Origin: a virus
IMG/VR virus record: IMGVR_UViG_3300021420_000021
Span: 1 to 64,000 of that record
Length of the DNA stretch: 64,000 nt
Reading direction: 5' to 3' (one strand)
A program made the translations under genes and the position numbers. The notes below the pieces were generated by a model, which worked only from the letters and a program-made list of their open reading frames with translations, ran no database searches and was not told where the DNA came from. Position 1 is the stretch's first letter. Every line of letters begins with the position of its first letter. This document shows positions 1 to 6,331 of the stretch, in pieces.

Positions 1-240
1 AAGGTCCGCACTAGGAAGCTTCGCACCAGAAAGGTCCGCACTACGAAGGTTCGCACCAGAAAGGTCCGCACTACGAAGGTTCGCACCAGAAAGGTCCGCA
101 CCAGAAAGGTCCGCACCAGAAAGGTCCGCACCAGAAAGGTCCGCACTACGAAGGTCCGCACTACGAAGGTTCGCACCAGAAAGGTCCGCACTACGAAGGT
201 TCGCACCAGAAAGGTCCGCACTACGAAGGTTCGCACCAGA
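1..240. repeat. 16 tandem 15-bp repeats within the pentapeptide-repeat gene
   Basis: The 240 bases consist of 15-bp units alternating between AAGGTCCGCACTACG and AAGGTTCGCACCAGA, with three AAGGTCCGCACCAGA units in the middle. Units of one type are almost all identical, which points to recent unequal exchange or slippage and not only protein-level selection. The unit is exactly five codons, so copy-number change keeps the frame. Confidence 0.97.
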
Positions 241-333
241 TTTCTTAGCGGCAAGAACAGCCTCACGAATATTTGCATATTCGCCCGCGATAATGATTTT
301 GCCCGAAAAACGATTTTTGATTTCAATTGTCAT
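1..333 (-). CDS. Pentapeptide-repeat protein, 3' end cut by window edge
   Basis: The leftward frame opens with ATG at 333-331 after a GGAG Shine-Dalgarno and stays open to base 1 (111 codons, no stop). About 31 N-terminal residues ([19 protein letters not shown]...) precede 16 consecutive five-residue units, mainly [10 protein letters not shown] and SGADL. These fit the A(D/N)LXX consensus of pentapeptide-repeat proteins, which fold as right-handed quadrilateral beta-helices. The unit nearest the edge diverges ([10 protein letters not shown]). Such proteins include DNA mimics that protect topoisomerases, but nothing here fixes a function. The gene is last in a tight leftward set: the upstream stop lies one base before its ATG. 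Confidence 0.85.
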   Translation of the reverse strand, partial: MTIEIKNRFSGKIIIAGEYANIREAVLAAKKSGANLRSADLSGANLRSADLSGANLRSADLRSADLSGADLSGADLSGADLSGANLRSADLSGANLRSADLSGAKLPSADL

Positions 334-334
334 T

Positions 335-505
335 TTATACTCCGATAAAATCTTTCTCTTGAATTTTCAAATCTTGCGCGATTCCCATAACTCGGCTTTG
401 TTCTGCGGCAGTTAATTGCCCGAACGTCTTGACCGGAGTCCAAGGGTTTTGCATTGAATTACAGATTTTAAGCGCCCGAGTCACGAATTGTGTGTCGTCA
501 GTCAT
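335..505 (-). CDS. Small protein of unknown function, 56 aa
   Basis: ATG at 505-503 overlaps the stop of the upstream gene (TAATG), and the frame ends one base before the pentapeptide-repeat ATG, so the three genes look translationally coupled. Product [18 protein letters not shown]... is soluble, with no recognised domain. Support comes from coding context and tight packing only. Confidence 0.6.
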   Translation of the reverse strand: MTDDTQFVTRALKICNSMQNPWTPVKTFGQLTAAEQSRVMGIAQDLKIQEKDFIGV

Positions 506-666
506 TAGAAAGTCTCGATTGCTTCGCTGATTACTGCTTTAACAATAGACTGAATACCATGAACGGTCAAATGTTCCTCGTCTACGTTTTCGATTGACCC
601 GCCCTCGATAATCAGATGGTAAAACCCTGTCTCGTTTTCGTAGATGTCAATAGTGATTCGGCGCAT
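505..666 (-). CDS. Small protein of unknown function, 53 aa
   Basis: ATG at 666-664 follows GAGGAG with good spacing. Product MRRITIDIYENETGFYHLII... is acidic and soluble, and I recognise no family. It is the first gene of the cluster 666 to 1 and lies downstream of the promoter at 700-729. Confidence 0.65.
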   Translation of the reverse strand: MRRITIDIYENETGFYHLIIEGGSIENVDEEHLTVHGIQSIVKAVISEAIETF

Positions 667-699
667 TGTCGTTGCTCCTCAAAAGATTTTACTTTGTAC

Positions 700-729
700 A
701 ATCTACCACCGGACTCCGAGACTTGTCAA
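700..729 (-). promoter_or_regulatory. Sigma70-type promoter for the 666-to-1 cluster
   Basis: Reading leftward: TTGACA (729-724), 18-nt spacer, TAGATT (705-700). Operator-like palindrome TTTTACTTTGTACAA (687-701, plus strand) overlaps the start-proximal end of the -10. Confidence 0.6.
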
Positions 730-915
730 GCGAATATTATCAGCCTCAGACAATCGGGCCGAATTAACAGCCGATTTCGCTTCTGCAATGTTGCGATTCA
801 GAAGCGGGCAAAGAATCGTATGCCCATAGCTCGCATGGCAGTGTTCACAATTATCTGCCTCAAGTGCGTCGCCCGCAAGGGCCGATACTGTCGAAACTGC
901 GCCAATCTTGTACAC
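703..915 (-). CDS. Small protein of unknown function with CxHC-type cysteines, 70 aa
   Basis: GTG start at 915-913 preceded by AGGAG (927-923). The N-terminal half is Ala-rich and hydrophobic. A Cys/His cluster (NCEHCH at about 22-27, Cys36) could bind one metal ion. Function not recognised. Its own promoter lies at 948-976. Confidence 0.6.
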   Translation of the reverse strand: MYKIGAVSTVSALAGDALEADNCEHCHASYGHTILCPLLNRNIAEAKSAVNSARLSEADNIRLTSLGVRW

Positions 916-947
916 TTGGTTTCTCCTGTAACAGATTTACTGTTAAA

Positions 948-976
948 ATAGTATCAAACGGGCCGATTGTTGTCAA
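948..976 (-). promoter_or_regulatory. Sigma70-type promoter with conserved GGCCCG-TTTGA spacer
   Basis: TTGACA (976-971), 17-nt spacer ACAATCGGCCCGTTTGA, TACTAT (953-948). The spacer ends in TGA, giving an extended -10 (TGN). It overlaps the stop of the upstream gene at 973. Confidence 0.75.
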
Positions 977-1176
977 GCTTTTTCTACAGATATTTTAGGC
1001 TCGAAATACAACGGCCTTTCACGTTCGCGCAACAGAAGTATCAGTATGCGCAAAGGCGAAAATGCGCTCGTTCTGCCGTTCTCGGCTTCTTTTGTCCAAT
1101 AACTAATACGACGAAGCGCCTCATCGTAGTTCAATTCATGGTTATTAGTGTATAGATTCGCATATTCATATTCCAT
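973..1176 (-). CDS. Small protein of unknown function, 67 aa
   Basis: I chose ATG 1176-1174 because AGGAG precedes it by 5 nt. The longer frame (from 1266) would overlap the neighbour and has no ribosome site. The product starts MEYEYANLYTNNHELNYDEA and has a hydrophobic stretch near its end (LRILILLL). No family recognised. Confidence 0.6.
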   Translation of the reverse strand: MEYEYANLYTNNHELNYDEALRRISYWTKEAENGRTSAFSPLRILILLLRERERPLYFEPKISVEKA

Positions 1177-1184
1177 AAACTCTC

Positions 1185-1538
1185 CTATAGCTGGATTATG
1201 TAAATTCGATTGCTCGGCCCGGTTGTAAACAGTAAAACGAGTATGACCGAAATTGTGAATCCCCACAGCCCGAAAATCAGACTCGAAAATAGGACGAACA
1301 AGACAACGAATATCGGCCAGAACCAGCTTGTTTTCTTAGGTTTAGGCGCGATAATCGGACTGAGTTTGATCTGTTCGAGCCGAATCTCTGCAAGTTCTTT
1401 ATCCTCAGCAAGATGCACGAATTGTTCGGAAATTGTTGGCGAATAATTACGGATTACGCGCCGTTGTCGCAGGTCATCGGCCCGCTTCGCAAGCTTGGCT
1501 TTAAAATCTTTGTCGTCGCGTTTGTAAGTCGTTGTCAT
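1185..1538 (-). CDS. Small membrane protein, 117 aa
   Basis: The N-terminal 65 residues are charged and probably cytoplasmic. Two adjacent hydrophobic spans (about 71-87 and 89-105) make a hairpin membrane anchor. There is no Shine-Dalgarno before ATG 1538-1536: the -10 at 1545-1550 sits 7 nt upstream, so the transcript should start at or near the ATG. Function unknown. Confidence 0.65.
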   Translation of the reverse strand: MTTTYKRDDKDFKAKLAKRADDLRQRRVIRNYSPTISEQFVHLAEDKELAEIRLEQIKLSPIIAPKPKKTSWFWPIFVVLFVLFSSLIFGLWGFTISVILVLLFTTGPSNRIYIIQL

Positions 1539-1544
1539 GATGAA

Positions 1545-1572
1545 AGTGTACCATATACAAATAATTTGTCAA
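1545..1572 (-). promoter_or_regulatory. Promoter positioned for a leaderless transcript
   Basis: TTGACA (1572-1567), 16-nt spacer, TACACT (1550-1545). Palindrome GTGTACCATATACAA (1546-1560) covers the -10. ATG follows 6-7 nt after the -10. Confidence 0.7.
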
Positions 1573-1584
1573 TGCACGAAAGTG

Positions 1585-2001
1585 CTATATCTTATCGCCC
1601 GCCTCTTGCGCCAATTCCGCTTCGATTACGCGCCTGTAATTCGAATCTGCGTCATCAATACAGCCAAGTGACGCGAGAACATACAAACCTTCAGAATCCC
1701 ACAGAACAGCGGATTCGCACGTCTTAGGCTCAGAATCCTCATAGCATGATCCTTTGCCGTAATAATCTTTATGACTGCCGATGTCCCAATCATTAGACCA
1801 TTCGACATACGCGCCCGAATTGCGCAATTTCTCTTCTGCCTTGGCAAGTGCTTTGGCGCAACGAATTCGGCCCTGATCTTCCGTTTCTTTCTTTGGATCA
1901 TAGCTGAATCCAGCATGTGTGTAAAAGAATAGCTGGTCAGGAGTGAGAGTCTTGCGGGCTTTGGCCACTTTACTTCGGCCCGTCTTAGCTTTGAGTGTCA
2001 T
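1585..2001 (-). CDS. Phage protein of unknown function, 138 aa
   Basis: Start chosen at ATG 2001-1999 (GAGG 8 nt upstream), not at the longer frame from 2043, which would run through the promoter at 2033-2060. N-terminus is basic (MTLKAKTGRSKVAKARK). The middle has WSNDWDIGSHKDYYGKGSCYE, and the C-terminal half looks like a compact globular domain. It resembles unassigned small proteins of other phages; I cannot name a function. Confidence 0.7.
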   Translation of the reverse strand: MTLKAKTGRSKVAKARKTLTPDQLFFYTHAGFSYDPKKETEDQGRIRCAKALAKAEEKLRNSGAYVEWSNDWDIGSHKDYYGKGSCYEDSEPKTCESAVLWDSEGLYVLASLGCIDDADSNYRRVIEAELAQEAGDKI

Positions 2002-2032
2002 TAGCGTTACCTCAATTGAATTTACTATAATG

Positions 2033-2060
2033 ATTATACACAATACAAAAATCGTGTCAA
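2033..2060 (-). promoter_or_regulatory. Sigma70-type promoter with overlapping palindrome
   Basis: TTGACA (2060-2055), 16-nt spacer, TATAAT (2038-2033). Palindrome TTATACACAATACAA at 2034-2048 overlaps the -10. It drives the gene starting at 2001. Confidence 0.8.
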
Positions 2061-2509
2061 GCTAATTCTTTAAGCTCGACTACTTGAATCCCCGAAAATT
2101 CGCGCCGCTTGTTGTTAATTGGCCAAACATAGGGAAGATCATCCGGGACTTTCCACTTGAATTGGCTGTAGTGTGCTTTGTCTTTTCGGAGCAGGTTGCT
2201 CTGATGTGAACGATGAAACTTTATACTGCCAACAAAGGCGGGCAGAACGACTTCAACTCTCTGTGGAATGGGTATTGTGTTCTTATAACCACGTTTCAGC
2301 CACTCCTGAATCATACAACGCAAATAGTAACTCAGGGAGTCTTCATACCCTTGCCACATTTTTACAGCTGGGTGATGTTGCCATCCTTTCGATTTACCAT
2401 GCAGTACATTTAGTATCTGCATGGCTTCGACTCTCTGTTTTCCTAACCGCTTGTTATCGAGGCACTCGGCTGACTTTTGAAAATCTGCGTACGGAAGGAA
2501 CGTTTGCAT
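2057..2509 (-). CDS. Pyrimidine-dimer DNA glycosylase family protein
   Basis: 150 aa. MQTFLPYADFQKSA, LDNKRLGKQRVEA, HPAVKMWQGYE and the late HRSHQSNLLRKDK / LPYVWP blocks match the Pyr_excise-type family (relatives of T4 endonuclease V found in phages and actinobacteria, MSMEG_6728 group). Known relatives act on UV photoproducts; activity here is inferred by family only. Length is typical. A TTGACA hexamer sits 25 nt upstream, but I see no matching -10. Confidence 0.8.
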   Translation of the reverse strand: MQTFLPYADFQKSAECLDNKRLGKQRVEAMQILNVLHGKSKGWQHHPAVKMWQGYEDSLSYYLRCMIQEWLKRGYKNTIPIPQRVEVVLPAFVGSIKFHRSHQSNLLRKDKAHYSQFKWKVPDDLPYVWPINNKRREFSGIQVVELKELA

Positions 2510-2540
2510 GTCTCTCCTATTCTGACTCTATTTTGTCAAG

Positions 2541-3065
2541 CTAAATCGTAATGCCCGCGACTGCGATTTGTGCTTTCTGCTTATCCGATTCGACTAGATA
2601 TCTCATTGTCGAACTTGGGTCTTTATGGCGCAAATAAGATTGGATCATTCCAAGATTATGCGTCTTGTCCCACAATAGCATTGCCATCGAATGACGTAAC
2701 GCGTGCATGTGCGCTTTCTTCGGGTGAATACCAGCAATCGCCGCATATCGTTTGATAAACTCATCGGCCCGTTGGCGCGAGAAATTGAATATCCGGCCCG
2801 GATTACTGGCCGCGAGCATCAAAACGGGCGAACAATCAAACAATGGATCATTGTCTATATGTATCGGCGGAAGATCGTTATTCCCGCCTTTGAGTGCTCC
2901 GATTGCGATCAGCCCGGATTGAATATCGCGCCCGCATATCGCCAAAGCTTCAGACACGCGCGTCGCGTGCCACAAAGACATGCACAAGAACAGATGATGC
3001 GTGCGATTATGATCGTGCGCCACAGACATAAGTGCACGAAGTTCGGGTTTAGTGAGATATTCCAT
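2541..3065 (-). CDS. int: Tyrosine recombinase (integrase), catalytic domain only
   Basis: 174 aa. All catalytic residues of tyrosine recombinases are visible: Arg36 (ATRVSEA), Lys59, His121-x-x-Arg124 (HALRHS), His147 (LRHKD) and nucleophile Tyr156 (MRYLV). The usual N-terminal arm-binding and core-binding domains are missing, so the protein is about half normal integrase length. It could be a minimal recombinase, an excision/resolution enzyme or a trimmed integrase. The ATG overlaps the upstream stop (TAATG). Confidence 0.85.
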   Translation of the reverse strand: MEYLTKPELRALMSVAHDHNRTHHLFLCMSLWHATRVSEALAICGRDIQSGLIAIGALKGGNNDLPPIHIDNDPLFDCSPVLMLAASNPGRIFNFSRQRADEFIKRYAAIAGIHPKKAHMHALRHSMAMLLWDKTHNLGMIQSYLRHKDPSSTMRYLVESDKQKAQIAVAGITI

Positions 3066-3226
3066 TAGCGGACTTGCAAGCTGGTAATGAACGAGTCCAT
3101 CTTCTTTTTGTTCTTGAAGACGGCGATATCAAAGAATTCGCTTCCGTCAGGATGCTGCTTAGTTCCATCTGAATAGTTAACCACGTACTTCGCTTTGCCA
3201 ATGTTGTATTGAATATTGATCTTCAT
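3065..3226 (-). CDS. Small basic protein of unknown function, 53 aa
   Basis: Start at ATG 3226-3224 (AGAGG about 9 nt upstream). The longer frame to 3280 overlaps the promoter. The product begins MKINIQYNIGKAKYVVNYSD and looks like a small beta-rich domain with a Lys-rich C-terminal helix. It is encoded directly upstream of, and coupled to, the recombinase, so a recombination accessory role is possible but unproven. Confidence 0.6.
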   Translation of the reverse strand: MKINIQYNIGKAKYVVNYSDGTKQHPDGSEFFDIAVFKNKKKMDSFITSLQVR

Positions 3227-3251
3227 TGTCTTTAGCCTCTGTACTGTGTAT

Positions 3252-3280
3252 AATCTATCAAACCGGGCCAGAACTGTCAA
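3252..3280 (-). promoter_or_regulatory. Promoter of the integrase operon, with operator palindrome
   Basis: TTGACA (3280-3275), 17-nt spacer GTTCTGGCCCGGTTTGA, TAGATT (3257-3252), extended -10 TGA. Palindrome CTGTACTGTGTATAA at 3239-3253 overlaps the -10 and start region. Confidence 0.75.
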
Positions 3281-3307
3281 GGCACAGAAGTGCTATTACT
3301 TTAGTTC

Positions 3308-3550
3308 TTATTTGTTGGCCGATCTTGTGCGAGCTTTCATCAACTCAGTGTTTAATGGCTGGCCGCCGGAAGTATAGTACGCATCAATTTCTGCGCCAAA
3401 ATTCCAAACCTCATCAATTGGCAGAAGAGTAAATCCTCGATCTGTGCCAACCTTGGTTTGATCAACATGACCGGGAGTATGAATAATAACGAAGTCTACA
3501 GACTTTCTGATCTTCTTTGCGCCGTCTATACATTTTCTTTTCGTTGTCAT
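3308..3550 (-). CDS. Small protein of unknown function, 80 aa
   Basis: ATG 3550-3548 is taken because the -10 (3560-3565) lies only about 10 nt upstream, so the transcript has a leader of about 2-3 nt. The upstream ATG in the longer frame lies inside the promoter spacer. Product MTTKRKCIDGAKKIRKSVDF... has no recognised domain. Its first codons ATGACAACGA match those of the other leaderless gene (1538). Confidence 0.6.
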   Translation of the reverse strand: MTTKRKCIDGAKKIRKSVDFVIIHTPGHVDQTKVGTDRGFTLLPIDEVWNFGAEIDAYYTSGGQPLNTELMKARTRSANK

Positions 3551-3559
3551 AATGTACAC

Positions 3560-3588
3560 AGTATAAAGAATCGGCCCGAGCATGTCAA
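3560..3588 (-). promoter_or_regulatory. Near-consensus promoter, leaderless arrangement
   Basis: TTGACA (3588-3583), 17-nt spacer with CGGGCCGATT, TATACT (3565-3560). Palindrome ATGTACACAGTATAA at 3552-3566 covers the -10. Confidence 0.8.
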
Positions 3589-3614
3589 GAGAATAATTAA
3601 CATTTCATGCAAAT

Positions 3615-3681
3615 CTTTAGTAATCAATTATACACGATACAATAGCATGTTTCGGGCCAAACTCTTGACAGATTACTAAAG
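3615..3681. repeat. 11-bp perfect inverted repeat flanking an operator-like site
   Basis: CTTTAGTAATC (3615-3625) and GATTACTAAAG (3671-3681) are exact inverted copies 45 bp apart. Palindrome TTATACACGATACAA (3628-3642) and TTTCGGGCCAAACTC lie between them. The right arm falls in the spacer of the rightward promoter, so binding here could affect divergent transcription. Confidence 0.8.
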
Positions 3682-3693
3682 ATATGAGATACT
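3665..3693 (+). promoter_or_regulatory. Rightward promoter for the 3715 gene
   Basis: TTGACA (3665-3670), 17-nt spacer, GATACT (3688-3693). The 22-nt leader contains GGGAG about 13 nt before ATG 3715, which is longer than usual spacing. Confidence 0.65.
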
Positions 3694-3714
3694 GAGATGG
3701 GAGACTAATACATT

Positions 3715-4224
3715 ATGACACTGGAAGAACGACAAGAAGATATGCGTGTGCGGCAATCAAAGCCAGCACAAGCCAAGATTCAGCCCAAAGGCAAGCGCTC
3801 GGGCAAGACTGAGTATTACATATACTTTATACAAGGTGCATTATCAGAGCGTATCAAGATCGGCATTGCGACTTGTCCGAATGCACGATTGAAAGACATG
3901 CAAGCGGGCTGCACTGAGCGATTGACAATCATTGGCACATTGCGGACAGGGACGACAGACCGAATGCGGGCCGAACAAATGGAGCGTAATATACATGACC
4001 AGTTCAAGCACTGTCATGCATTCGCGGAAGTATTCGAGTGTACACAGTCGTTGCTTGAGCTAGCGAAGACAGGTACAGAGCACAAGTGCAGGTATTGCCC
4101 ATCGGATATGCGAATCAAAAGCCCTTGGGAGCGATGCCACGTTGACCGTTTGACTACGCCGATAGCGCCTTATGCGAATACTGTGTCAAATCCAACACAC
4201 TGTCTACAATTTGACACACTCTGA
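3715..4224 (+). CDS. GIY-YIG-type (T5orf172/Mug113-like) nuclease-domain protein
   Basis: 169 aa. Residues about 33-120 carry the T5orf172-type fold: YYIYFIQ, KIGIATCPNARLKDMQAGC, then RAEQMERNIHDQF and a final FAEVFECT block. These domains are GIY-YIG relatives found in phage DNA-binding or nuclease proteins. The C-terminal 40 residues add a CxYC pair (CRYCPS) and a His/Cys tail. It is the only rightward gene between two leftward blocks and has its own promoter. Confidence 0.75.
   Translation: MTLEERQEDMRVRQSKPAQAKIQPKGKRSGKTEYYIYFIQGALSERIKIGIATCPNARLKDMQAGCTERLTIIGTLRTGTTDRMRAEQMERNIHDQFKHCHAFAEVFECTQSLLELAKTGTEHKCRYCPSDMRIKSPWERCHVDRLTTPIAPYANTVSNPTHCLQFDTL
4182..4218. repeat. 10-bp perfect inverted repeat at the end of the 3715 gene
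   Basis: TGTGTCAAAT (4182-4191) and ATTTGACACA (4209-4218). It would form a stem with a 17-nt loop just before the stop, but no T-run follows, so it is not a classical terminator. Each arm also contains a TTGACA hexamer, one on each strand. Confidence 0.8.
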
Positions 4225-4652
4225 CTATATTCGTGCGCCCTTGTCAAATTACCCATTTGTCCGATGTGCTTTGTTATCAACACGTTGAATCGTTTCGTGT
4301 TCAGGATGCACGAGTGGGTTAACTAATGAGTACTGGTCCGGGACGAGTACGGGCATTACCTTTGTGCGTTACTAATTGGCGTCAGCAATCGCAGGGCCGT
4401 TCGGGTCGGATTTTAAATAAATGACAAACAAATGATATCGCCCTAAGTTATTGATTCGGAGGAGGTTACCTCCCTTGGCGAAGGGGCGCCCCGCCCGACC
4501 CCACCCGGACCATCCTATCGGCGCAGCGCCCCGGCCCGGTCAAAAAAGGATGCTTGGGACTCTTACGGCTCCGGTTATTAGGGAATATACGCGGATAAAT
4601 ATATTTATGGGTCCTACTTCTATGTATCTGATTATACGGGGTTTATATATTT
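4225..4652. other. Non-coding stretch between convergent genes
   Basis: No convincing gene. It holds an imperfect 21-bp palindrome GTACTnGTCCnGGACnAGTAC (4330-4350), a hairpin GGAGG/CCTCC near 4460-4474, a very GC-rich tract (about 4485-4540) and an AT-rich end with the perfect 14-bp palindrome ATAAATATATTTAT (4595-4608). Convergent ends call for terminators, but no clear stem plus T-run is seen. An origin or recombination site is possible. Confidence 0.5.
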
Positions 4653-5111
4653 TTAGATTTCTGATAAGTGGGCAGGATAGAACTTCATACCATAAAGTTT
4701 GTCTTTATCCGGGGCTGTATCCGGGTATTTCTTATTCTGTTCATAAGTTTCGAAGTAACTCATGTTCTTTGTACTATGTACATTCCCGAACTTATCGATG
4801 ACTGTAATACATATCCAATTATCAAACATCTCGACTGACTCAACTTTAATCTTTCCGCCCGAAGGAACGTGTACGCCGTACTTCATGTCGTAATAACTAG
4901 GTTTGCCCGATTCTGACAGCTTGCCCGGATACGAAGCGCCCGGAATATGATTATCTGCTATCGTCGGCTTTATTACTAATTGCGCGAACGGAAGTTTCTC
5001 TTGTCGGCCCGAATTAAGTTCGGCTTCGCGTGCCTGATCTTTACACATTGTACAGTATACATAGTCTCGGGCATTATTCGGCTGACCGCATATTGGGCAG
5101 ATTCCAGCCAT
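4653..5111 (-). CDS. Zinc-ribbon protein of unknown function, 152 aa
   Basis: The N-terminal CPICG...CTMC pairs (residues about 5-23) form a zinc ribbon. A linker AREAELNSGRQEKLPF follows, then a larger domain with no recognised fold. The same Cys-pair plus ELNSGxQxKLxF linker occurs in the next gene upstream, so they share a module. The start at 5111 touches the stop of that gene. The palindrome TTGTACTATGTACAT lies inside it at 4769-4783. Confidence 0.7.
   Translation of the reverse strand: MAGICPICGQPNNARDYVYCTMCKDQAREAELNSGRQEKLPFAQLVIKPTIADNHIPGASYPGKLSESGKPSYYDMKYGVHVPSGGKIKVESVEMFDNWICITVIDKFGNVHSTKNMSYFETYEQNKKYPDTAPDKDKLYGMKFYPAHLSEI
4769..4783. promoter_or_regulatory. Intragenic operator-like palindrome
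   Basis: TTGTAC-TAT-GTACAT, one mismatch to TTRTAC-N3-GTAYAA. It lies inside the zinc-ribbon gene with no promoter next to it, as expected of a stoperator-like site. Confidence 0.45.
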
Positions 5112-5524
5112 TATTGTTTCACCGAGTCTTTTATCAAATCTTCGGGCGCTATCCAGCCAACAGTGGCAAGTTGTTTTATCAACACCTCGATAGCTTCTTT
5201 GGATATGCCAATCGGTTCAGTCGCCATTTCCAAAAACTCCGAAAACGTCATAAAGTCGCTGTAATCCGCATACATATAATTTACTTTAGGATCGAAGTTA
5301 AGCTTCTGTTGTTCGCCCGAGTTTAGCTCTTGCTCGCGTTTTATACATTGTACACATTTTTGTTTCTTTTGATGAAACGCTGAACATTTCGGTTCAGTAC
5401 ACGACCAACAGGCTCGACACTCACACGTATGAAAATGATTACTGCTGACCCTTGGCTGACCAATAACTATCGCTCTACGGGCTTGCAAACGCTCGTAACG
5501 GGTATTATAATGCCTGTTATGCAT
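5111..5524 (-). CDS. Cys-rich zinc-binding protein of unknown function, 137 aa
   Basis: I place the start at ATG 5524-5522, which overlaps the upstream stop by 8 nt (ATGCATAA); a TTG at 5563 is the alternative. Many cysteines (CECRACWSC, then CSAF, then CVQC) suggest two zinc sites, followed by the linker QELNSGEQQKLNF shared with the downstream neighbour. The C-terminal half is acidic and helical. A TTATACATTGTACAC palindrome lies at 5341-5355. Confidence 0.65.
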   Translation of the reverse strand: MHNRHYNTRYERLQARRAIVIGQPRVSSNHFHTCECRACWSCTEPKCSAFHQKKQKCVQCIKREQELNSGEQQKLNFDPKVNYMYADYSDFMTFSEFLEMATEPIGISKEAIEVLIKQLATVGWIAPEDLIKDSVKQ

Positions 5525-5888
5525 GATCTTTGTCTTTATCGGCAGTCTTCGACCGGATAGCAATAGAAGTCATCGGATGCATTTTAATCGTCTTGCCCGA
5601 TTTCTTATTCTTATTAGGCACAAATAATATCGACTTGTGTTCCGGATCAGGCTGCGATTTCGATTCTTCGGGCGGAACTTCGTTCTTATAAACGAACAAA
5701 CCTGACGGTGTAACTAATAACGGATATTTCTTTCCGGCGACAGTCGTTTCATCTTCGAACGGAATTGTTTCTTGCGTGCAAGTTTCTTTGACTATCTTAT
5801 CGCATTCGTCGCATCCTAAGAACGCGCCGATATTATGATCCCATTCGCCGCAGCACGGCGTAGAGTTATATTCAGGGCACTTACTCAC
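5517..5888 (-). CDS. Cys-rich protein of unknown function, 123 aa
   Basis: N-terminal Cys clusters (SKCPEY, PCCGEW, CDECDK) and then TIPF parallel the zinc module of the next two genes. The remainder is a small globular domain ending in a charged tail. The start ATG 5888 overlaps the GNAT gene stop (ATGA). Confidence 0.65.
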   Translation of the reverse strand: MSKCPEYNSTPCCGEWDHNIGAFLGCDECDKIVKETCTQETIPFEDETTVAGKKYPLLVTPSGLFVYKNEVPPEESKSQPDPEHKSILFVPNKNKKSGKTIKMHPMTSIAIRSKTADKDKDHA

Positions 5889-6331
5889 GACTCGCGCCTC
5901 ATCTTCAATCCATCAACAAACTTATCTCCCATATTATAATAATTCTTCGCGACTTCGATGACACGAAATCCGTGATCGAAATATAATTTCTGAACCGGAG
6001 AATCGGCCCGACAATGAAGTTCTAAACTTTTATACTTTGTACAAACGTGCGCGAGTAACTGTGACCCGCGCCCGCATTTCTGCCAATTAGAGTGAACCGC
6101 GAGTGACCACAGGTAAGGAATTGTTTCTCCGACTTCTTTTACGATCACAAAACCAATTGGCTTAACGATACCATTGTAGGCGACTGGTTCCCAAGCAACC
6201 CAAGTCTCAGATACAGAAAGCATCTGCCGGAATTCTTCTCGTGTTGGTCGTTCATCGCCGTCATAACAAGAATCATTAATTGCGAGAAGATGATCGAATT
6301 GATAAGTTCGATACCCTTGGTCGATTTTCAT
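5885..6331 (-). CDS. GNAT-family N-acetyltransferase
   Basis: 148 aa. Motif A of GNAT enzymes is visible as LAVHSNWQKCGRGSQLL (about 84-100), where Q-x-x-G-R-G binds acetyl-CoA pyrophosphate, and the C-terminal RADSPVQKLYFDHGFRVI fits motif B. Substrate cannot be inferred; phage members often modify host or virion proteins or small molecules. A perfect TTATACTTTGTACAA palindrome lies at 6030-6044 inside the gene. Confidence 0.85.
   Translation of the reverse strand: MKIDQGYRTYQFDHLLAINDSCYDGDERPTREEFRQMLSVSETWVAWEPVAYNGIVKPIGFVIVKEVGETIPYLWSLAVHSNWQKCGRGSQLLAHVCTKYKSLELHCRADSPVQKLYFDHGFRVIEVAKNYYNMGDKFVDGLKMRRES
6030..6044. promoter_or_regulatory. Perfect operator-like palindrome inside GNAT gene
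   Basis: TTATAC-TTT-GTACAA, full match to TTRTAC-N3-GTAYAA. No promoter elements adjoin it. Confidence 0.5.

Noticed and set aside
1-240. CRISPR-like array
   Set aside because: Units are contiguous 15-mers without spacers and are in frame as pentapeptides.
616-951. Rightward 111-codon frame over the left-arm genes
   Set aside because: It is antisense to two leftward genes with ribosome sites and has none itself.
2534-2539. Leftward promoter before the glycosylase-like gene
   Set aside because: TTGACA is present, but no -10 at 16-18 nt; the region is the ribosome site.
3227-3280. N-terminal extension of the 53-aa protein to an upstream start
   Set aside because: The extension is the promoter itself (TTGACA...TAGATT), so it cannot be in the mRNA.
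4306-4322. 15-base match to a beta-lactamase gene segment (TGCACGAGTGGGTTA), suggesting vector contamination
   Set aside because: The match is recalled from memory, ends on both sides and no further vector sequence follows; treated as chance.
4451-4801. 116-codon rightward open frame
   Set aside because: No ribosome site, unusual Pro/Arg composition, and it runs antisense through the zinc-ribbon gene.
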